Source: JAHDBG01 sp963922315
Lineage (GTDB): Bacteria; Pseudomonadota; Gammaproteobacteria; Chromatiales; Chromatiaceae
Reading direction: 5' to 3'
Assembly: GCA_963922315.1 (NCBI GenBank)
Contig: CAWUID010000004.1
Location: 1 to 64,000, forward strand
Length of the DNA: 64,000 nt
The position numbers and the translations under genes were made by a program. Shown here in pieces: positions 33,637 to 43,284 of this stretch. Below the pieces are notes generated by a model. The model did no database searches, was not told where the DNA came from, and was given only the letters and a program-made list of their open reading frames with translations. How positions within the stretch are numbered: the stretch's first letter is position 1; every line of letters starts with the position of its first letter.

Positions 33637-35296
33637 TCCCCGAGATTCTGTCGGTGAAGATTTGTCAGTGTCGTTTACGCTCAGCCTGCAGCTGGATAAA
33701 TTCCTGCACGAAGATCGTGATCTTGCAGCAAGCTTGCTGGATGCGATGCTGGAAAGCCCGGCAGGTACGGAACTTGTTTTATTTGAGAAAATTATACTCG
33801 CTGACATTGTAGACATTATCCTTTCAGATGCAGCTGATACGTTGCTTGTTGATGGCACTGTAGACTTTGAAAACAAAATATTCCGTCCACAGGAAGCCTT
33901 CCATAGTCTGGATGGTGAAACGTTGGATGGTGAATGGAAACTACATATCACAGAGTACCGTCTTTTTAGTACGGAGAATTTTTCCGGGCTAAGACGCTGG
34001 TCTTTACAATCTTTTGGACAAGACTTCAGGTCTACTGATGTACCGAAATTGCTCGGTGATGATTTGTATATCTCTGGAGGTATTGCGGCAGCTTCCGATA
34101 TCACCTCGACGCTATCCATTTCGGGTGTCGAACGTCGGATCGGCGATCCATTGGCTCCGGGTCAGGCTGGTGCGATTCAGATTCAGGCAGAACAACAACT
34201 ACAAGTCTGGAATAATCAGCCGCAAGCGGCGATGCTGACGGCGCAAGTGGCAGCGGCGGACGCTGTCTCGGGTGATATCCGGGTACAGACGCCGCTGCTG
34301 CAAGTGAACGGTGCCGCAGCGACAGATAGTTGGTTTCGATCAGAATCAGGCATCGGATATTTTGAGCGTCAGAGTATTATTTCCGGCAACAGTCCGGAGC
34401 AGATGCACCGCCCGGCAGGCCCAGATTATCAGATACCGGCAAGCTGGGGCAAATTGCTGGGTGAAAATTTGTACCATCATTTTTCTGTGTTTGATCTGGA
34501 TGCCTGGGAAAGTGTGACTTTTAATGGCCCAGATACGGTGCAACATATCATTGCCCGGATACAGGGTCCAGTTTCGCAGATAGAAGGTACATTGCGCAGT
34601 GCCATTGCCGGATCTGATCTGTGGTTACTGAATCCTGCTGGCATCTGGTTTGGCGAACATGCGGCTCTGGATTTGTCCGGTGCATTGCACCTCAGTACAG
34701 CGGACTATCTTGTCCTGGCCGATAACAGCAAAGTTTCTGTGGACGCTGTTGCAGAAAACCTGGTGAGTCTGGCTACCCCGATCGGGTTCGGCTTTCTGGA
34801 CGCGGATATTGGCCCGATTCAGGTGCATCAGAGCCAGTTAAGTGTGGCCGCAGGTCAGGCGATTAACCTGGTGGGTGGCGAGATTACGCTCGAAGCGGGC
34901 GTGGAGCTGAAAGCGTCTGGCGGAAATATCAATCTGATCGGTCTGGCTGCTGCGGGTGAAGTGTCTGTGTTACCGGAAATGAATCTTCCTGCGTCGTCAA
35001 CCCGTTCAGCCGCTGTGCAGATTACCGATAGCACCTTGCGCACAGATGGCACCGGGGGGGCGGCATGACGATCAGCGGAAACCATGTCACAATTCAGGAT
35101 AGTGTGCTGAGTGCCCGAACTTATGGTGCACAAGATGGGCGTGGCCTCGCGTTACAAGCAGACAGTGAATTACATCTGATTCGCAGCCTGCTGGATACCC
35201 GTACGACGTATACCGGAAATGCTGGCGCGATTCGGCTACAGGCACCACAAGTTGCGCTGGACATGCGGGATGCCACTGGCGAAGTCGGTTTACATA
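33637..35296 (+). pseudogene. FHA-like module 2 with P-domain-like segment, frameshifted
   Basis: The module begins with about 120 residues resembling a proprotein-convertase P domain (RDSVGEDLSVSFTL, ESPAGTELVLFE, LDGEWKLHITEY, LRRWSLQSFGQDF). A TPS-type domain follows (ENLYHHFSVFDLDAWESVTF, IEGTLRSAIAGSDLWLLNPAGIWFGEHAALDLSGALHLSTADYL, GFGFLDADIGPIQV), then beta-helix repeats. At 35058-35064 a run of seven G breaks the frame; the second half continues from 35065 (MTISGNHVTIQDS) to DMRDATGEVGL, exactly where module 1 ends. The open frame starts only inside the structured repeat, with no signal peptide. Probably a decayed copy created by tandem duplication. Confidence 0.75.
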
Positions 35297-35597
35297 CGCT
35301 GTCGGCCATGGAGAGCGAAGCGATGGCCGATAGTCCCGGGTAGGCGTCAGGCGCGAGCGTACGGTCGAAGTCGTGTCAGGGCCGTAGGCCCCTCAGACAC
35401 GGTGAAGACCGTATGCAAAGCGCACCCGATACGCCGTCAAGCCATTTGAGGGAGCCTATCGTGCCATGCGAACCAGCGAGGAAGTATGGCAGGGTAGGTG
35501 GACGCAGGGCGTACCCGGGCAAAACATAGCTGTCGCCATTTCCCGAGTCCCATCTGGCGGCATGGACGCCGACAGATCTCACGAGGGATAACGCGAC
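35297..35597. repeat. 301-bp structured repeat, copy 2
   Basis: Second copy of the element at 33337-33636. The first two hairpin systems are conserved, with hairpin B identical in sequence. The third and fourth stems carry one or two mismatches (GTGCCAT/ATGGCAG; GCCGACAGAT), and there is one extra base in the third loop. It again follows DMRDATGEVGL and precedes a P-domain-like segment, so repeat plus module forms a duplicated unit of about 1960 bp. A TAA at 35589-35591 blocks the frame that continues into module 3. Confidence 0.85.
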
Positions 35598-38500
35598 ACC
35601 CCGCCTGATTCCCTGGGGACCGATATCTCGGTATTTGAACTGGGCTTGATGCTAGAGACTAATAGTCGATATTACACGGATTATTTGATTGCTACTTTGA
35701 TCAGCCCGACTGGTACTGAGCTCACGTTATTCAGAGACCTTGATGGTTACAACTTTTTCTATTCTTATGAAGATGACGTTATTGATGCAGTTTTTGCGGA
35801 TACAGCCAGCATATCGATTAACGATGCGATTGAGCCGTTTATTGGTACCTTTCGTCCGCAGGAACCTTTTTACACACTGACCGGTGAGCCACTGGATGGT
35901 GAGTGGCAATTACGCCTCACCAAGAGATGGGGAGATGTGGGTGAATTGCAGGGCTGGTCCATGCGCGTGCTCGGGCAGGACTTTAATAGCATAGATACGC
36001 CAAAAATAATCCCGGAGCCTGAAAATTGGCTTGAGGATAGTACAGTGACCTCCGGAATAACAATTACGGGTACCGGGCAGCAGGTTGGTGATGGTCTAGC
36101 AGCGGGTGAGGCAGGTGCTATTCAGATTCAGGCCAGGCAACAACTTCAGGTCTGGGCCAATCAGCCACAACCTATCATCACGGCACAAGCTGAGCGGAGC
36201 CCGATGCCTGGTGAGATTCTGGTACAGGCGCCTGATCTGCAAGTCAATGGTGCTGCAGCGATAGATAGTCGGTTCTGGTCAGAGTCAGGTATTGGCCATT
36301 TTGCACGTCAGAATATTGTGTTGGCTGACGCTTCAGGTCAGGTGCAACGTCCGCTGGGGCCGGATTATCAAATACCAGCTGACTGGGGCACAGTTTTGGG
36401 AGATAACTTGTACCACAGCTTCTCGGTCTTTAATCTGGACGCCTGGGAAAGTGCTACCTTCAATGGCCCGGATGAAGTACAGCATATTATTGCCCGGGTA
36501 TATGGCCCGATGTCGCAGATCAACAGCACAATACATAGTGCGATTGACGGCGCTGATCTGTGGTTAATCAATCCCGCCGGGTTATGGTTTGGTGAGCATG
36601 CGAAGCTGGATTTATCTGGTGCACTCAGACTCAGCACAGCAGATTATCTGACTCTGGCAGATAGCACCCCAGTTTCTGTAAATTCTTTATCAGAAGACCT
36701 GGTCAGCCTGGCAGCACCAGAAGGCTTTGGCTTTCTGGATGCGAGTATCGGCCAGATACAGGTGAGTAAAAGCCAATTGACGGTTAAACAGGGTGAAGCG
36801 ATCAGCCTGGTGGGTGGTGAGATTACACTCGATTCGGGTGCTTTAGTACAAGCTCTGAACGGCCATATTGATCTGGTGGGTGTGGGCTCGGCGGGTGAAG
36901 TGCAACTAACCGCCAGCGACATTCATAGTACTGCAACGACCTCGGCGGATATTACTCTGGTTGATAGCCTGGTCAATGCCACTAGTGAGTATCAGTCATC
37001 ATGGGAATGGGACGATATTACCGGCGGTTTTGTTGATGTTATTCCCTCACTTGGTAAGATGCGGCTACAAGGCGGTCGGATCGTGCTGCAAAACAGCGAG
37101 TTACGCTTGGATTATTTTAGCGATCTGGCGGCTTTGGGTGACAGCATAGAATTGCAGGCTAATGCCGCTGAATTGTTGGGTTTAAAAATCTCAGCAGTGG
37201 TTGATCGTGGTGCACAGGGAGGTAGCGTCAAATTGCAGATCGCGGATCGGTTGGTGATGGATCGCAGTGAGATTGATATGCGCTCCACTTATAATGGAAC
37301 CTGGGGTGAAGAATACGCTGGTAACGGTGGTGGTGGTGACTTGTTGGTTCAGGCAACTGACATCATGCTGACGAATGGCTCAGAGATCAAGATGCAGCCT
37401 CTGATTGCAACCGGTGGTTCAGTGCGATTGGAAGCAGTTGATCAGGTTGCCCTTAGTAACAGTAATATTGTGATGTCATCAACTGAAGGGTCGTTTTGGG
37501 TCGCTCTTTTACAGGCCTTCTCCGGTGTAACGGGCGACCTGACCATTCGGGCAAAAGATATTTCGCTGACAGATGCATCATCCGTACAGGCAGTCGCTTC
37601 TTCATTAAGTGATGATCAGAGCGGTTCGGTTCGGTTAGAAGCGATTGATCAGGTGACATTACAAAACAGTACACTTGATTTTTTAGTGACCAGTGAGTCC
37701 ATATACCTTGCATCCGATTTAGCAAACGGCTCTGGTATAGACTTAAACATTCAGGCAAAGAACATTCTGTTGGGAGATGCATCATCTATAATCAATATGG
37801 TCTGGGGTGCGGGCCGGGGTAGCAACATCCGGTTGGAAGCAACTGGTCAGGTTGAGATAGATGACAGCCATATAAATATGGCAGCCGTTGGTGACCTGGA
37901 TGAAATCAGTATAGGTGGTGATTTGGTCACTCAAGCAGAAAATATCTTAATAACTAAATCAATTATCAGTGCATCAAATACCAGCTCGGAGACTAGTCAA
38001 GCTGGTGCAATCCGACTGACAGCGGCAGATCAGATGCAGATCAGTGACTCGTGGATTACCAGCTCTTCACATGGTCCGTCAGCAGGTGGCATCATTCAAC
38101 TGCAAGCAACCGACTTGACTTTATCAGGCATTTTGTCAGAAGAAGGCAGTCTGATTACATCTACCAGTGGCACTTTAAATCCTGGTCTGGATGCTGAGCT
38201 ACCATTCCAGTCATTTTTTTACCCGACCGGTGATGCGGGTCGGATTGAGATTGACCTGACTGGCGCATTGCATCTGAATGATGGTAGCCAGATTTCAACT
38301 TCTGCCAGCGGCATCGGTGCGGCTGGCGATATCCGGATTGGTATGACCAGTCGTCCAACAGTATTGCAGATGACAGACGGTGCGATTATTTCTTCTGGTA
38401 GTTCCTCCGATGCAACCGGTGCTGGTGATGCAGGCCGCCTGATCGTGCTGACTGAAGAACAGATTCTGATGCATGATAACAGTCAGATAACGACAGAATC

Positions 38501-39107
38501 TGCGAATGCAGGTGGTGGTGGCATCCGGGTTGAAACGCGTGACTTATTGCATTTGCAGAATAGCCGGATTACCACCAGCGTGGCTGGTGGTACGGGGCAA
38601 GGCGGTAATATTGATATTGATCCGGTCTTTGTGATTCTGGAAAACAGCCAGGTTCAGGCTAATGCTCATGGTGGCCCGGGCGGTAATATCACATTGATTG
38701 CAGACTATCTGATGAACTCTGGTGCCTCAGTGATTGAGGCGTCTTCAGCCTTATCCACACCTGGTGAGATTGAAGTGCAGGCAGTGGATGTAGATGCGGG
38801 TAGTTTGCAGGTCGCCGCTCAGGCGAATCCACTGAATGTGGCGCAATGGGTGCAGGTGCCGTGTCATTTACGCCAGGGCAAGATCAGCCGTCTGGTGATG
38901 GCAGGCTATGATGCCCATCCGACACCGGCTGACGATCTGTTGTCTGCTTTACCGCTGTACCCGATGCGGCAACAACCAACACCTGATGCTGCAACCGGTC
39001 CAGTGGCACCCCAGGCCAGATATACCCCAACCATTGTGCCACTAACAGTGCAACACAGTTATTTGGTAGCCGCTGCAGGGGCTGATGTCGGCTGTTCATT
39101 GTTATAA
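35598..39107 (+). CDS. FHA-like module 3: P-domain-like, TPS-like and beta-helix protein without signal peptide
   Basis: A frame of about 1170 codons, the longest of the array. Order: P-domain-like segment (PDSLGTDISVFEL, LISPTGTELTLF, LDGEWQLRLTKRWG, LQGWSMRVLGQDF); TPS-like domain (DNLYHSFSVFNLDAWESATF, INSTIHSAIDGADLWLINPAGLWFGEHAKLDLSGALRLSTADYLTLAD, APEGFGFLDASIGQIQV); a long beta-helix of repeats; and the C-terminal block ISRLVMAGYDAHPTPADDLLSALP shared with the protein at 22398-24935. No ATG with a ribosome-binding site precedes the P-domain; possible starts are TTG 35646 or ATG 35649. Lacking a secretion signal, it is probably non-functional in this form, although the frame itself is intact over 3.5 kb. 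Confidence 0.75.
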   Translation, partial: TPPDSLGTDISVFELGLMLETNSRYYTDYLIATLISPTGTELTLFRDLDGYNFFYSYEDDVIDAVFADTASISINDAIEPFIGTFRPQEPFYTLTGEPLDGEWQLRLTKRWGDVGELQGWSMRVLGQDFNSIDTPKIIPEPENWLEDSTVTSGITITGTGQQVGDGLAAGEAGAIQIQARQQLQVWANQPQPIITAQAERSPMPGEILVQAPDLQVNGAAAIDSRFWSESGIGHFARQNIVLADASGQVQRPLGPDYQIPADWGTVLGDNLYHSFSVFNLDAWESATFNGPDEVQHIIARVYGPMSQINSTIHSAIDGADLWLINPAGLWFGEHAKLDLSGALRLSTADYLTLADSTPVSVNSLSEDLVSLAAPEGFGFLDASIGQIQVSKSQLTVKQGEAISLVGGEITLDSGALVQALNGHIDLVGVGSAGEVQLTASDIHSTATTSADITLVDSLVNATSEYQSSWEWDDITGGFVDVIPSLGKMRLQGGRIVLQNSELRLDYFSDLAALGDSIELQANAAELLGLKISAVVDRGAQGGSVKLQIADRLVMDRSEIDMRSTYNGTWGEEYAGNGGGGDLLVQATDIMLTNGSEIKMQPLIATGGSVRLEAVDQVALSNSNIVMSSTEGSFWVALLQAFSGVTGDLTIRAKDISLTDASSVQAVASSLSDDQSGSVRLEAIDQVTLQNSTLDFLVTSESIYLASDLANGSGIDLNIQAKNILLGDASSIINMVWGAGRGSNIRLEATGQVEIDDSHINMAAVGDLDEISIGGDLVTQAENILITKSIISASNTSSETSQAGAIRLTAADQMQISDSWITSSSHGPSAGGIIQLQATDLTLSGILSEEGSLITSTSGTLNPGLDAELPFQSFFYPTGDAGRIEIDLTGALHLNDGSQISTSASGIGAAGDIRIGMTSRPTVLQMTDGAIISSGSSSDATGAGDAGRLIVLTEEQILMHDNSQITTESANAGGGGIRVETRDLLHLQNSRITTSVAGGTGQGGNIDIDPVFVILENSQVQANAHGGPGGNITLIADYLMNSGASVIEASSALSTPGEIEVQAVDVDAGSLQVAAQANPLNVAQWVQVPCHLRQGKISRLVMAGYDAHPTPADDLLSALPLYPMRQQPTPDAATGPVAPQARYTPTIVPLTVQHSYLVAAAGADVGCSLL

Positions 39108-39152
39108 ACTCACTACTGACTGTATCTTTTCTACCTGAAATCAACAGAGGCT

Positions 39153-40124
39153 ATGTCACCCACCCAATACACCCCGGCTTCGCGACAGACGCCGCACACC
39201 CACCAGCGCGGACAAGCAAAGGTTGCGCGGATTCCGGTCAAGGTACAACGAACCACTCGAACATTGCGCAAGCCATCCTGGATTCGGGCAGCGCTACCTA
39301 CCGGGTCTGGTGTGCAGCAGATTCGCAAAATCTTGCGTGAGCGTGAGCTGCATTCCGTATGTGAAGAGGCACAATGTCCGAATCTGGGCGAATGTTTTTC
39401 GCATGGTACCGCGACCTTCATGATCATGGGGGATGTTTGTACCCGGCGTTGCCCTTTCTGCGATGTGGCACATGGTCGGCCACGACCGCTGAATCCGGCT
39501 GAGCCGCGTCAGCTCGCTGAGGCGATTGCCCAGATGCAATTGCGTTATGTGGTGATTACTTCAGTAGATCGCGATGATTTGCGAGACGGAGGTGCGCAAC
39601 ATTTTGTGGATTGTATCCAGGCCGTACGCGAACTAACGCCCGATACCACAATTGAAGTCCTGGTACCCGATTTTCGTGGCCGGATGGATGTCGCACTGGC
39701 CTTGTTTAATCAGGCGCCGCCAGATGTGTTTAACCACAATCTGGAGACAATACCGCGTTTGTACCGGCAGGCACGGCCTGGTTCAGATTACGCCTGGTCG
39801 TTGCAATTATTGCAGGATTTCCGCGCCCGGCATCCGGATGTGCCGACCAAGTCGGGTCTGATGTTAGGACTAGGGGAAACGCTGGAAGAAGTGGAGCAGG
39901 TGATGCGGGATCTGCGTGCGCATGATTGTCAGATGTTGACTCTGGGCCAGTACTTACAGCCGAGCCAGGATCATCTGCCAGTCGAGCGATTCGTATCACC
40001 AGACGAGTTTGATGCGCTGAAGGTAACAGGAGATGCGCTGGGGTTTGCAAATGTGGCGAGCGGCCCGATGGTGCGTTCGTCGTACCATGCTGATCAGCAA
40101 GCAAGCCTGCTGAGTGCTGAATAA
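39153..40124 (+). CDS. lipA: Lipoyl synthase
   Basis: A 323-residue radical-SAM enzyme that inserts two sulfurs into octanoyl groups on lipoyl domains. Two cysteine sets are visible: the auxiliary cluster CEEAQCPNLGEC and the radical-SAM CTRRCPFC. GTATFMIMGDVCTRRC, TSVDRDDLRDGG, VFNHNLETIPRLY, KSGLMLGLGE and LTLGQYLQPS are diagnostic. The start ATG at 39153 has an AGAGG site 5 bases upstream. The first 35-40 residues are a poorly conserved basic extension. lipB is not nearby; the following gene recR is convergent. Confidence 0.97.
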   Translation: MSPTQYTPASRQTPHTHQRGQAKVARIPVKVQRTTRTLRKPSWIRAALPTGSGVQQIRKILRERELHSVCEEAQCPNLGECFSHGTATFMIMGDVCTRRCPFCDVAHGRPRPLNPAEPRQLAEAIAQMQLRYVVITSVDRDDLRDGGAQHFVDCIQAVRELTPDTTIEVLVPDFRGRMDVALALFNQAPPDVFNHNLETIPRLYRQARPGSDYAWSLQLLQDFRARHPDVPTKSGLMLGLGETLEEVEQVMRDLRAHDCQMLTLGQYLQPSQDHLPVERFVSPDEFDALKVTGDALGFANVASGPMVRSSYHADQQASLLSAE

Positions 40125-40129
40125 AAAAG

Positions 40130-40732
40130 CTATTGTGGCGGGATGGGGTGTCGGCCAGCGAATGCATGAGCTAGGGTGCCGCTGTCGATATAATCCAGTT
40201 CGCCACCGAGTGGCACGCCATGTGCAATGCGGGTAATGCGGCAATCGAATGCAGCAGCGATTTCGCCGATGTAATGGGCAGTCGCTTCGCCCTCGACGGT
40301 AGTCGTGGTTGCGAGGATTAATTCATGGATGGTACTAGTCTGCAATCGCTCACGTAGTTGATCCAGTCCCAGGTCTTTTGGTCCGATATTATCCAGCGGA
40401 GACAGGCGTCCACCCAGTACGAAATAGTTGCCCTGGTAATGAGCGGCCTGTTCCAGAGCCAGCACATCGGCAGGCGTTTCAACAACACATAAAGTGTGTG
40501 CGTCTCGTTGTGGATTCTGGCACAGTGCACAGACGGCCTGTTCGGTCAGGGTGCGACATTGTGCACAATGTCCGATGGTATCAATTGCCCGGGTGAGGGT
40601 CTGAGCCAGTCGCTGCCCGCCAGTTCTGTCACGTTCCAGCACATGCAGTGCCATACGTTGTGCTGATTTCGGGCCAACCCCGGGCAGGCAGCGAAATGCA
40701 TCTGTTAATTGTTGCAGCAGCGGGGTGGCCAT
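40130..40732 (-). CDS. recR: Recombination protein RecR
   Basis: A 200-residue DNA-repair protein that works with RecF and RecO to load RecA. Seen: the helix-hairpin-helix start LTDAFRCLPGVGPKSAQRMALH, the zinc finger CAQCRTLTEQAVCALC, the Toprim region with CVVETPADVLALEQA and ILATTTTVEGEATAHYI, and the C-terminal Walker-B-like ITRIAHGVPLGGELDYID. It follows ybaB by 10 bases on the same strand, the standard arrangement, although dnaX, usually upstream, is absent here. Confidence 0.97.
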   Translation of the reverse strand: MATPLLQQLTDAFRCLPGVGPKSAQRMALHVLERDRTGGQRLAQTLTRAIDTIGHCAQCRTLTEQAVCALCQNPQRDAHTLCVVETPADVLALEQAAHYQGNYFVLGGRLSPLDNIGPKDLGLDQLRERLQTSTIHELILATTTTVEGEATAHYIGEIAAAFDCRITRIAHGVPLGGELDYIDSGTLAHAFAGRHPIPPQ

Positions 40733-40742
40733 ATGGCTGAGC

Positions 40743-41066
40743 TCAGGAGAAAGGGAATTTCATCCCGGCTGGTAATTCCAGTCCTGAAGTCACTTGAGAC
40801 ATCTGTTCACTGGTTTCATCTTCCAGTTTGTGTACCGCGTCGTTCATAGCGGCGGCTACCAGATCTTCCAGCATCTCTTTATCTGTTAGCAGTGCGTCAT
40901 CAATGTGTACCTGACACACTTCATGACGTCCGTTCATGACGATGCTGACCATGCCACCACCTGCCTGACCTTCAATTTCCGCCTCAGCCAGTTCTGCCTG
41001 TACTTTTTTCAGTTCTGCCTGCATTTTCTGCGCTTGTTGCATGATATTGCCGAGTCCAGCTTTCAT
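40743..41066 (-). CDS. ybaB: YbaB/EbfC nucleoid-associated protein
   Basis: A 107-residue DNA-binding protein: N-terminal helix with GLGNIMQQAQKMQAELKKVQAELAEAEIEG, then GGGMVSIVMNGRHEVCQVHID and a C-terminal helix with LEDLVAAAMNDAVHKLEDE. These are family hallmarks. It forms homodimers that bind and bridge DNA. It precedes recR. Upstream is the end of glmM rather than dnaX. Confidence 0.95.
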   Translation of the reverse strand: MKAGLGNIMQQAQKMQAELKKVQAELAEAEIEGQAGGGMVSIVMNGRHEVCQVHIDDALLTDKEMLEDLVAAAMNDAVHKLEDETSEQMSQVTSGLELPAGMKFPFS

Positions 41067-41086
41067 AACATGATCACTTTTGTGTG

Positions 41087-41130
41087 GTAGTGAAGGGTGC
41101 GTAGTGAAGGGTGCCCTGAAATCAATCAGG
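41087..41130. repeat. Short tandem repeat and hairpin between glmM and ybaB
   Basis: The 14-base unit GTAGTGAAGGGTGC occurs twice in tandem (41087-41100 and 41101-41114). Next to it CCCTGA and TCAGGG (41114-41119 and 41125-41130) form a small hairpin spanning the glmM stop. There is no T tract in the direction of glmM transcription, so it is a weak terminator candidate at best. Confidence 0.55.
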
Positions 41131-42451
41131 GTGTAACAAGTTGTTGAATTTGTTCGACTAAGGTATTAACCCAGTGCTCGACCTGAGCGGCATCCTCGCC
41201 TTCAACCATCACGCGGAGTAATGGTTCAGTGCCAGAGGCACGCAGCAGGACGCGACCTTGTGAGCCCAGTGCTTGTTCGGCAGCAGCCACTGCAGATTCT
41301 GCCTGCGTGAGTACGGTTGCCGTGTCTGCTGTGCCCAGAGGCACATTTTTCAGCCGTTGTGGGTAGGGCGTATACTCAATCAGATCAGCCAAGGCCTTGC
41401 CGGTGGTCTGCATTTCAGCGAGCACCTGCAGTGCGGCGATAATGCCGTCGCCAGTCGTGGTCTGATCGCGACAGATGATATGTCCGGACGGCTCGCCACC
41501 CAGGTTCCAGCCTTGTGCCACCAGGCGTTCCAGAATGTACCGGTCACCGACCTGAGTGCGGGTCAGGCCGATGCCTTGGTCGCGCAGGGCGACTTCCAGG
41601 CCCATATTGGTCATCACAGTGCCGACCAGGTTACCGACCAGGCGTTGCTCCCGCTGACCGGCGCGGGCAAGCAGGTACAGGATCGCATCGCCGTCACATA
41701 ACTGGCCCTGTGCATCAGCCATCAGCACTCGGTCGCTATCACCATCCAGAGTGATGCCAACATCAGCCTGATGTTGTCGCACGGCAGCGCATACGGCTTC
41801 CGGGTGCGTGGCACCGAGTTGTTCGTTAATGTTGTTGCCGTCTGGTGTGGTACCGATGGTGATCACTTCTGCGCCGAGTGCGCGTAGCGCGTCCGGTGCA
41901 ATCTGATAGGCAGCACCATGAGCACAATCCAGCACAATGCGCAGTCCATCCAGTCGTACCGGGATACTGGTCTGGCAAAAATTGGTGTAGCGTGCGGCGG
42001 CATCTGCCAGGGTGGTGATCTGTCCCAGTTGTCGGGTAGATACCAACTGCATGGGTTGTGTCAGCCAGGTGCTGATCGCAGCCTCTGCTGCGTCCGGCAA
42101 TTTGTCACCGTTGGCTGAAAAGATTTTGACGCCATTATCCGGGTATGGATTGTGCGATGCTGTGATCACAATGCCAGCATCGGCACGCAATGTTCTGGTT
42201 AACCAGGCGACACCGGCAGTTGGCAGACAACCGAGTCGTTGTACGTCAGCACCGGCAGTTGTCAGGCCGGTCTGCAGGGCAGCGGCGAGCATGTCGCCGG
42301 AACGCCGGGTATCCTGTCCCATAATGACCCGGGCACCAACGCCGACTTGTTGTCCGATTGCCCAGCCCAGGTGCAGCATGAATTCAGGTGTGATCGGCTC
42401 TTGTCCGACAGTGCCACGGACACCGTCTGTACCAAAATGTTGTCTCGACAT
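41126..42451 (-). CDS. glmM: Phosphoglucosamine mutase
   Basis: A 441-residue enzyme that interconverts glucosamine-6-phosphate and glucosamine-1-phosphate for peptidoglycan and LPS synthesis. Seen: FGTDGVRGTVG at the start, the phosphoserine loop GIVITASHNPYPDNGVKIFS, the metal-binding GITLDGDSDRVLMAD, GGEPSGHIICRD, and the phosphate-binding RASGTEPLLRVMVEG near the end. Its ATG overlaps the folP stop by one base (TAATG), so the two are coupled. The ftsH-folP-glmM order is classic for gammaproteobacteria. Confidence 0.97.
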   Translation of the reverse strand: MSRQHFGTDGVRGTVGQEPITPEFMLHLGWAIGQQVGVGARVIMGQDTRRSGDMLAAALQTGLTTAGADVQRLGCLPTAGVAWLTRTLRADAGIVITASHNPYPDNGVKIFSANGDKLPDAAEAAISTWLTQPMQLVSTRQLGQITTLADAAARYTNFCQTSIPVRLDGLRIVLDCAHGAAYQIAPDALRALGAEVITIGTTPDGNNINEQLGATHPEAVCAAVRQHQADVGITLDGDSDRVLMADAQGQLCDGDAILYLLARAGQREQRLVGNLVGTVMTNMGLEVALRDQGIGLTRTQVGDRYILERLVAQGWNLGGEPSGHIICRDQTTTGDGIIAALQVLAEMQTTGKALADLIEYTPYPQRLKNVPLGTADTATVLTQAESAVAAAEQALGSQGRVLLRASGTEPLLRVMVEGEDAAQVEHWVNTLVEQIQQLVTP

Positions 42452-43278
42452 TAGTTTCTCTGCTGTATCGCTGACCAGACCTTGAGAGCATCCACCGTCG
42501 CGCCGACATCATGCACCCGCAGAATGTTAGCACCTTGCTGTAAGGCCAGGGTGGCCGCCGCGACGCTGGCAGCAATCCGGTCTGTTGTGGCGCGTCCGGT
42601 GATGGTGCCAAGCATAGATTTACGTGATATGCCAATCAGTACAGGGTGTTCGGATTGTGTGAAGGTGTGTAGTTCACGCAATAATGCCAGGTTATGCGCC
42701 AGGGTTTTGCCGAATCCAATACCGGGATCCAGTAGTATCTGACCTGCTGACATACCAGCCGCCAGTAGTGATTCTGCCCTGGTCTGTAAAAAGGTGCGAA
42801 CTTCATGCACCACATCCGTATAGTGTGGCTGATGCTGCATGTTGTCAGGTTCACCTTGCTTATGCATCAGACAGACCGGAACGCCAAGCGCCAGCGCTGT
42901 GTTTTGCGCCTGCTCACCCTGCAATGCGTTCACATCGTTGATCAGACTGGCACCGGCTTGTACGGCCTCCCGCATGACCGCCGCTTTGCTGGTATCAACG
43001 GAAATTGTCACTGGTAACTGTGCAGCAATCGCTGCAATTACCGGGATCACCCGATCCAGCTCCTGTTGTGTCGAGACGGGTTTCGCCCCTGGTCGGGTTG
43101 ATTCACCACCGACATCTATCAGGGTAGCGCCTTCCGCAGCCATGGTTTCAGCATGGCGCAGGGCATCTGTCAGGTTTGTGTAACGTCCACCGTCTGAGAA
43201 TGAATCTGGTGTGACGTTCAGAATACCCATGATCTGCGGCCCGGAAAGATCCAGGTCTGCGAATGTGGCAGCGACCAT
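42451..43278 (-). CDS. folP: Dihydropteroate synthase
   Basis: A 275-residue TIM-barrel enzyme of folate synthesis and the target of sulfonamides. Seen: IMGILNVTPDSFSDGGRY, LIDVGGESTRPGA, ISVDTSKAAVMREA, SLINDVNALQ, VCLMHKQGEPDNMQ, LLDPGIGFGKTLAHNLALL, GISRKSMLG and the C-terminal RVHDVGATVDALKVW. The phosphate and pterin-binding residues are intact, with no resistance-type insertions evident. It lies between ftsH and glmM with minimal spacing. Confidence 0.97.
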   Translation of the reverse strand: MVAATFADLDLSGPQIMGILNVTPDSFSDGGRYTNLTDALRHAETMAAEGATLIDVGGESTRPGAKPVSTQQELDRVIPVIAAIAAQLPVTISVDTSKAAVMREAVQAGASLINDVNALQGEQAQNTALALGVPVCLMHKQGEPDNMQHQPHYTDVVHEVRTFLQTRAESLLAAGMSAGQILLDPGIGFGKTLAHNLALLRELHTFTQSEHPVLIGISRKSMLGTITGRATTDRIAASVAAATLALQQGANILRVHDVGATVDALKVWSAIQQRN

Positions 43279-43284
43279 TTGTGC

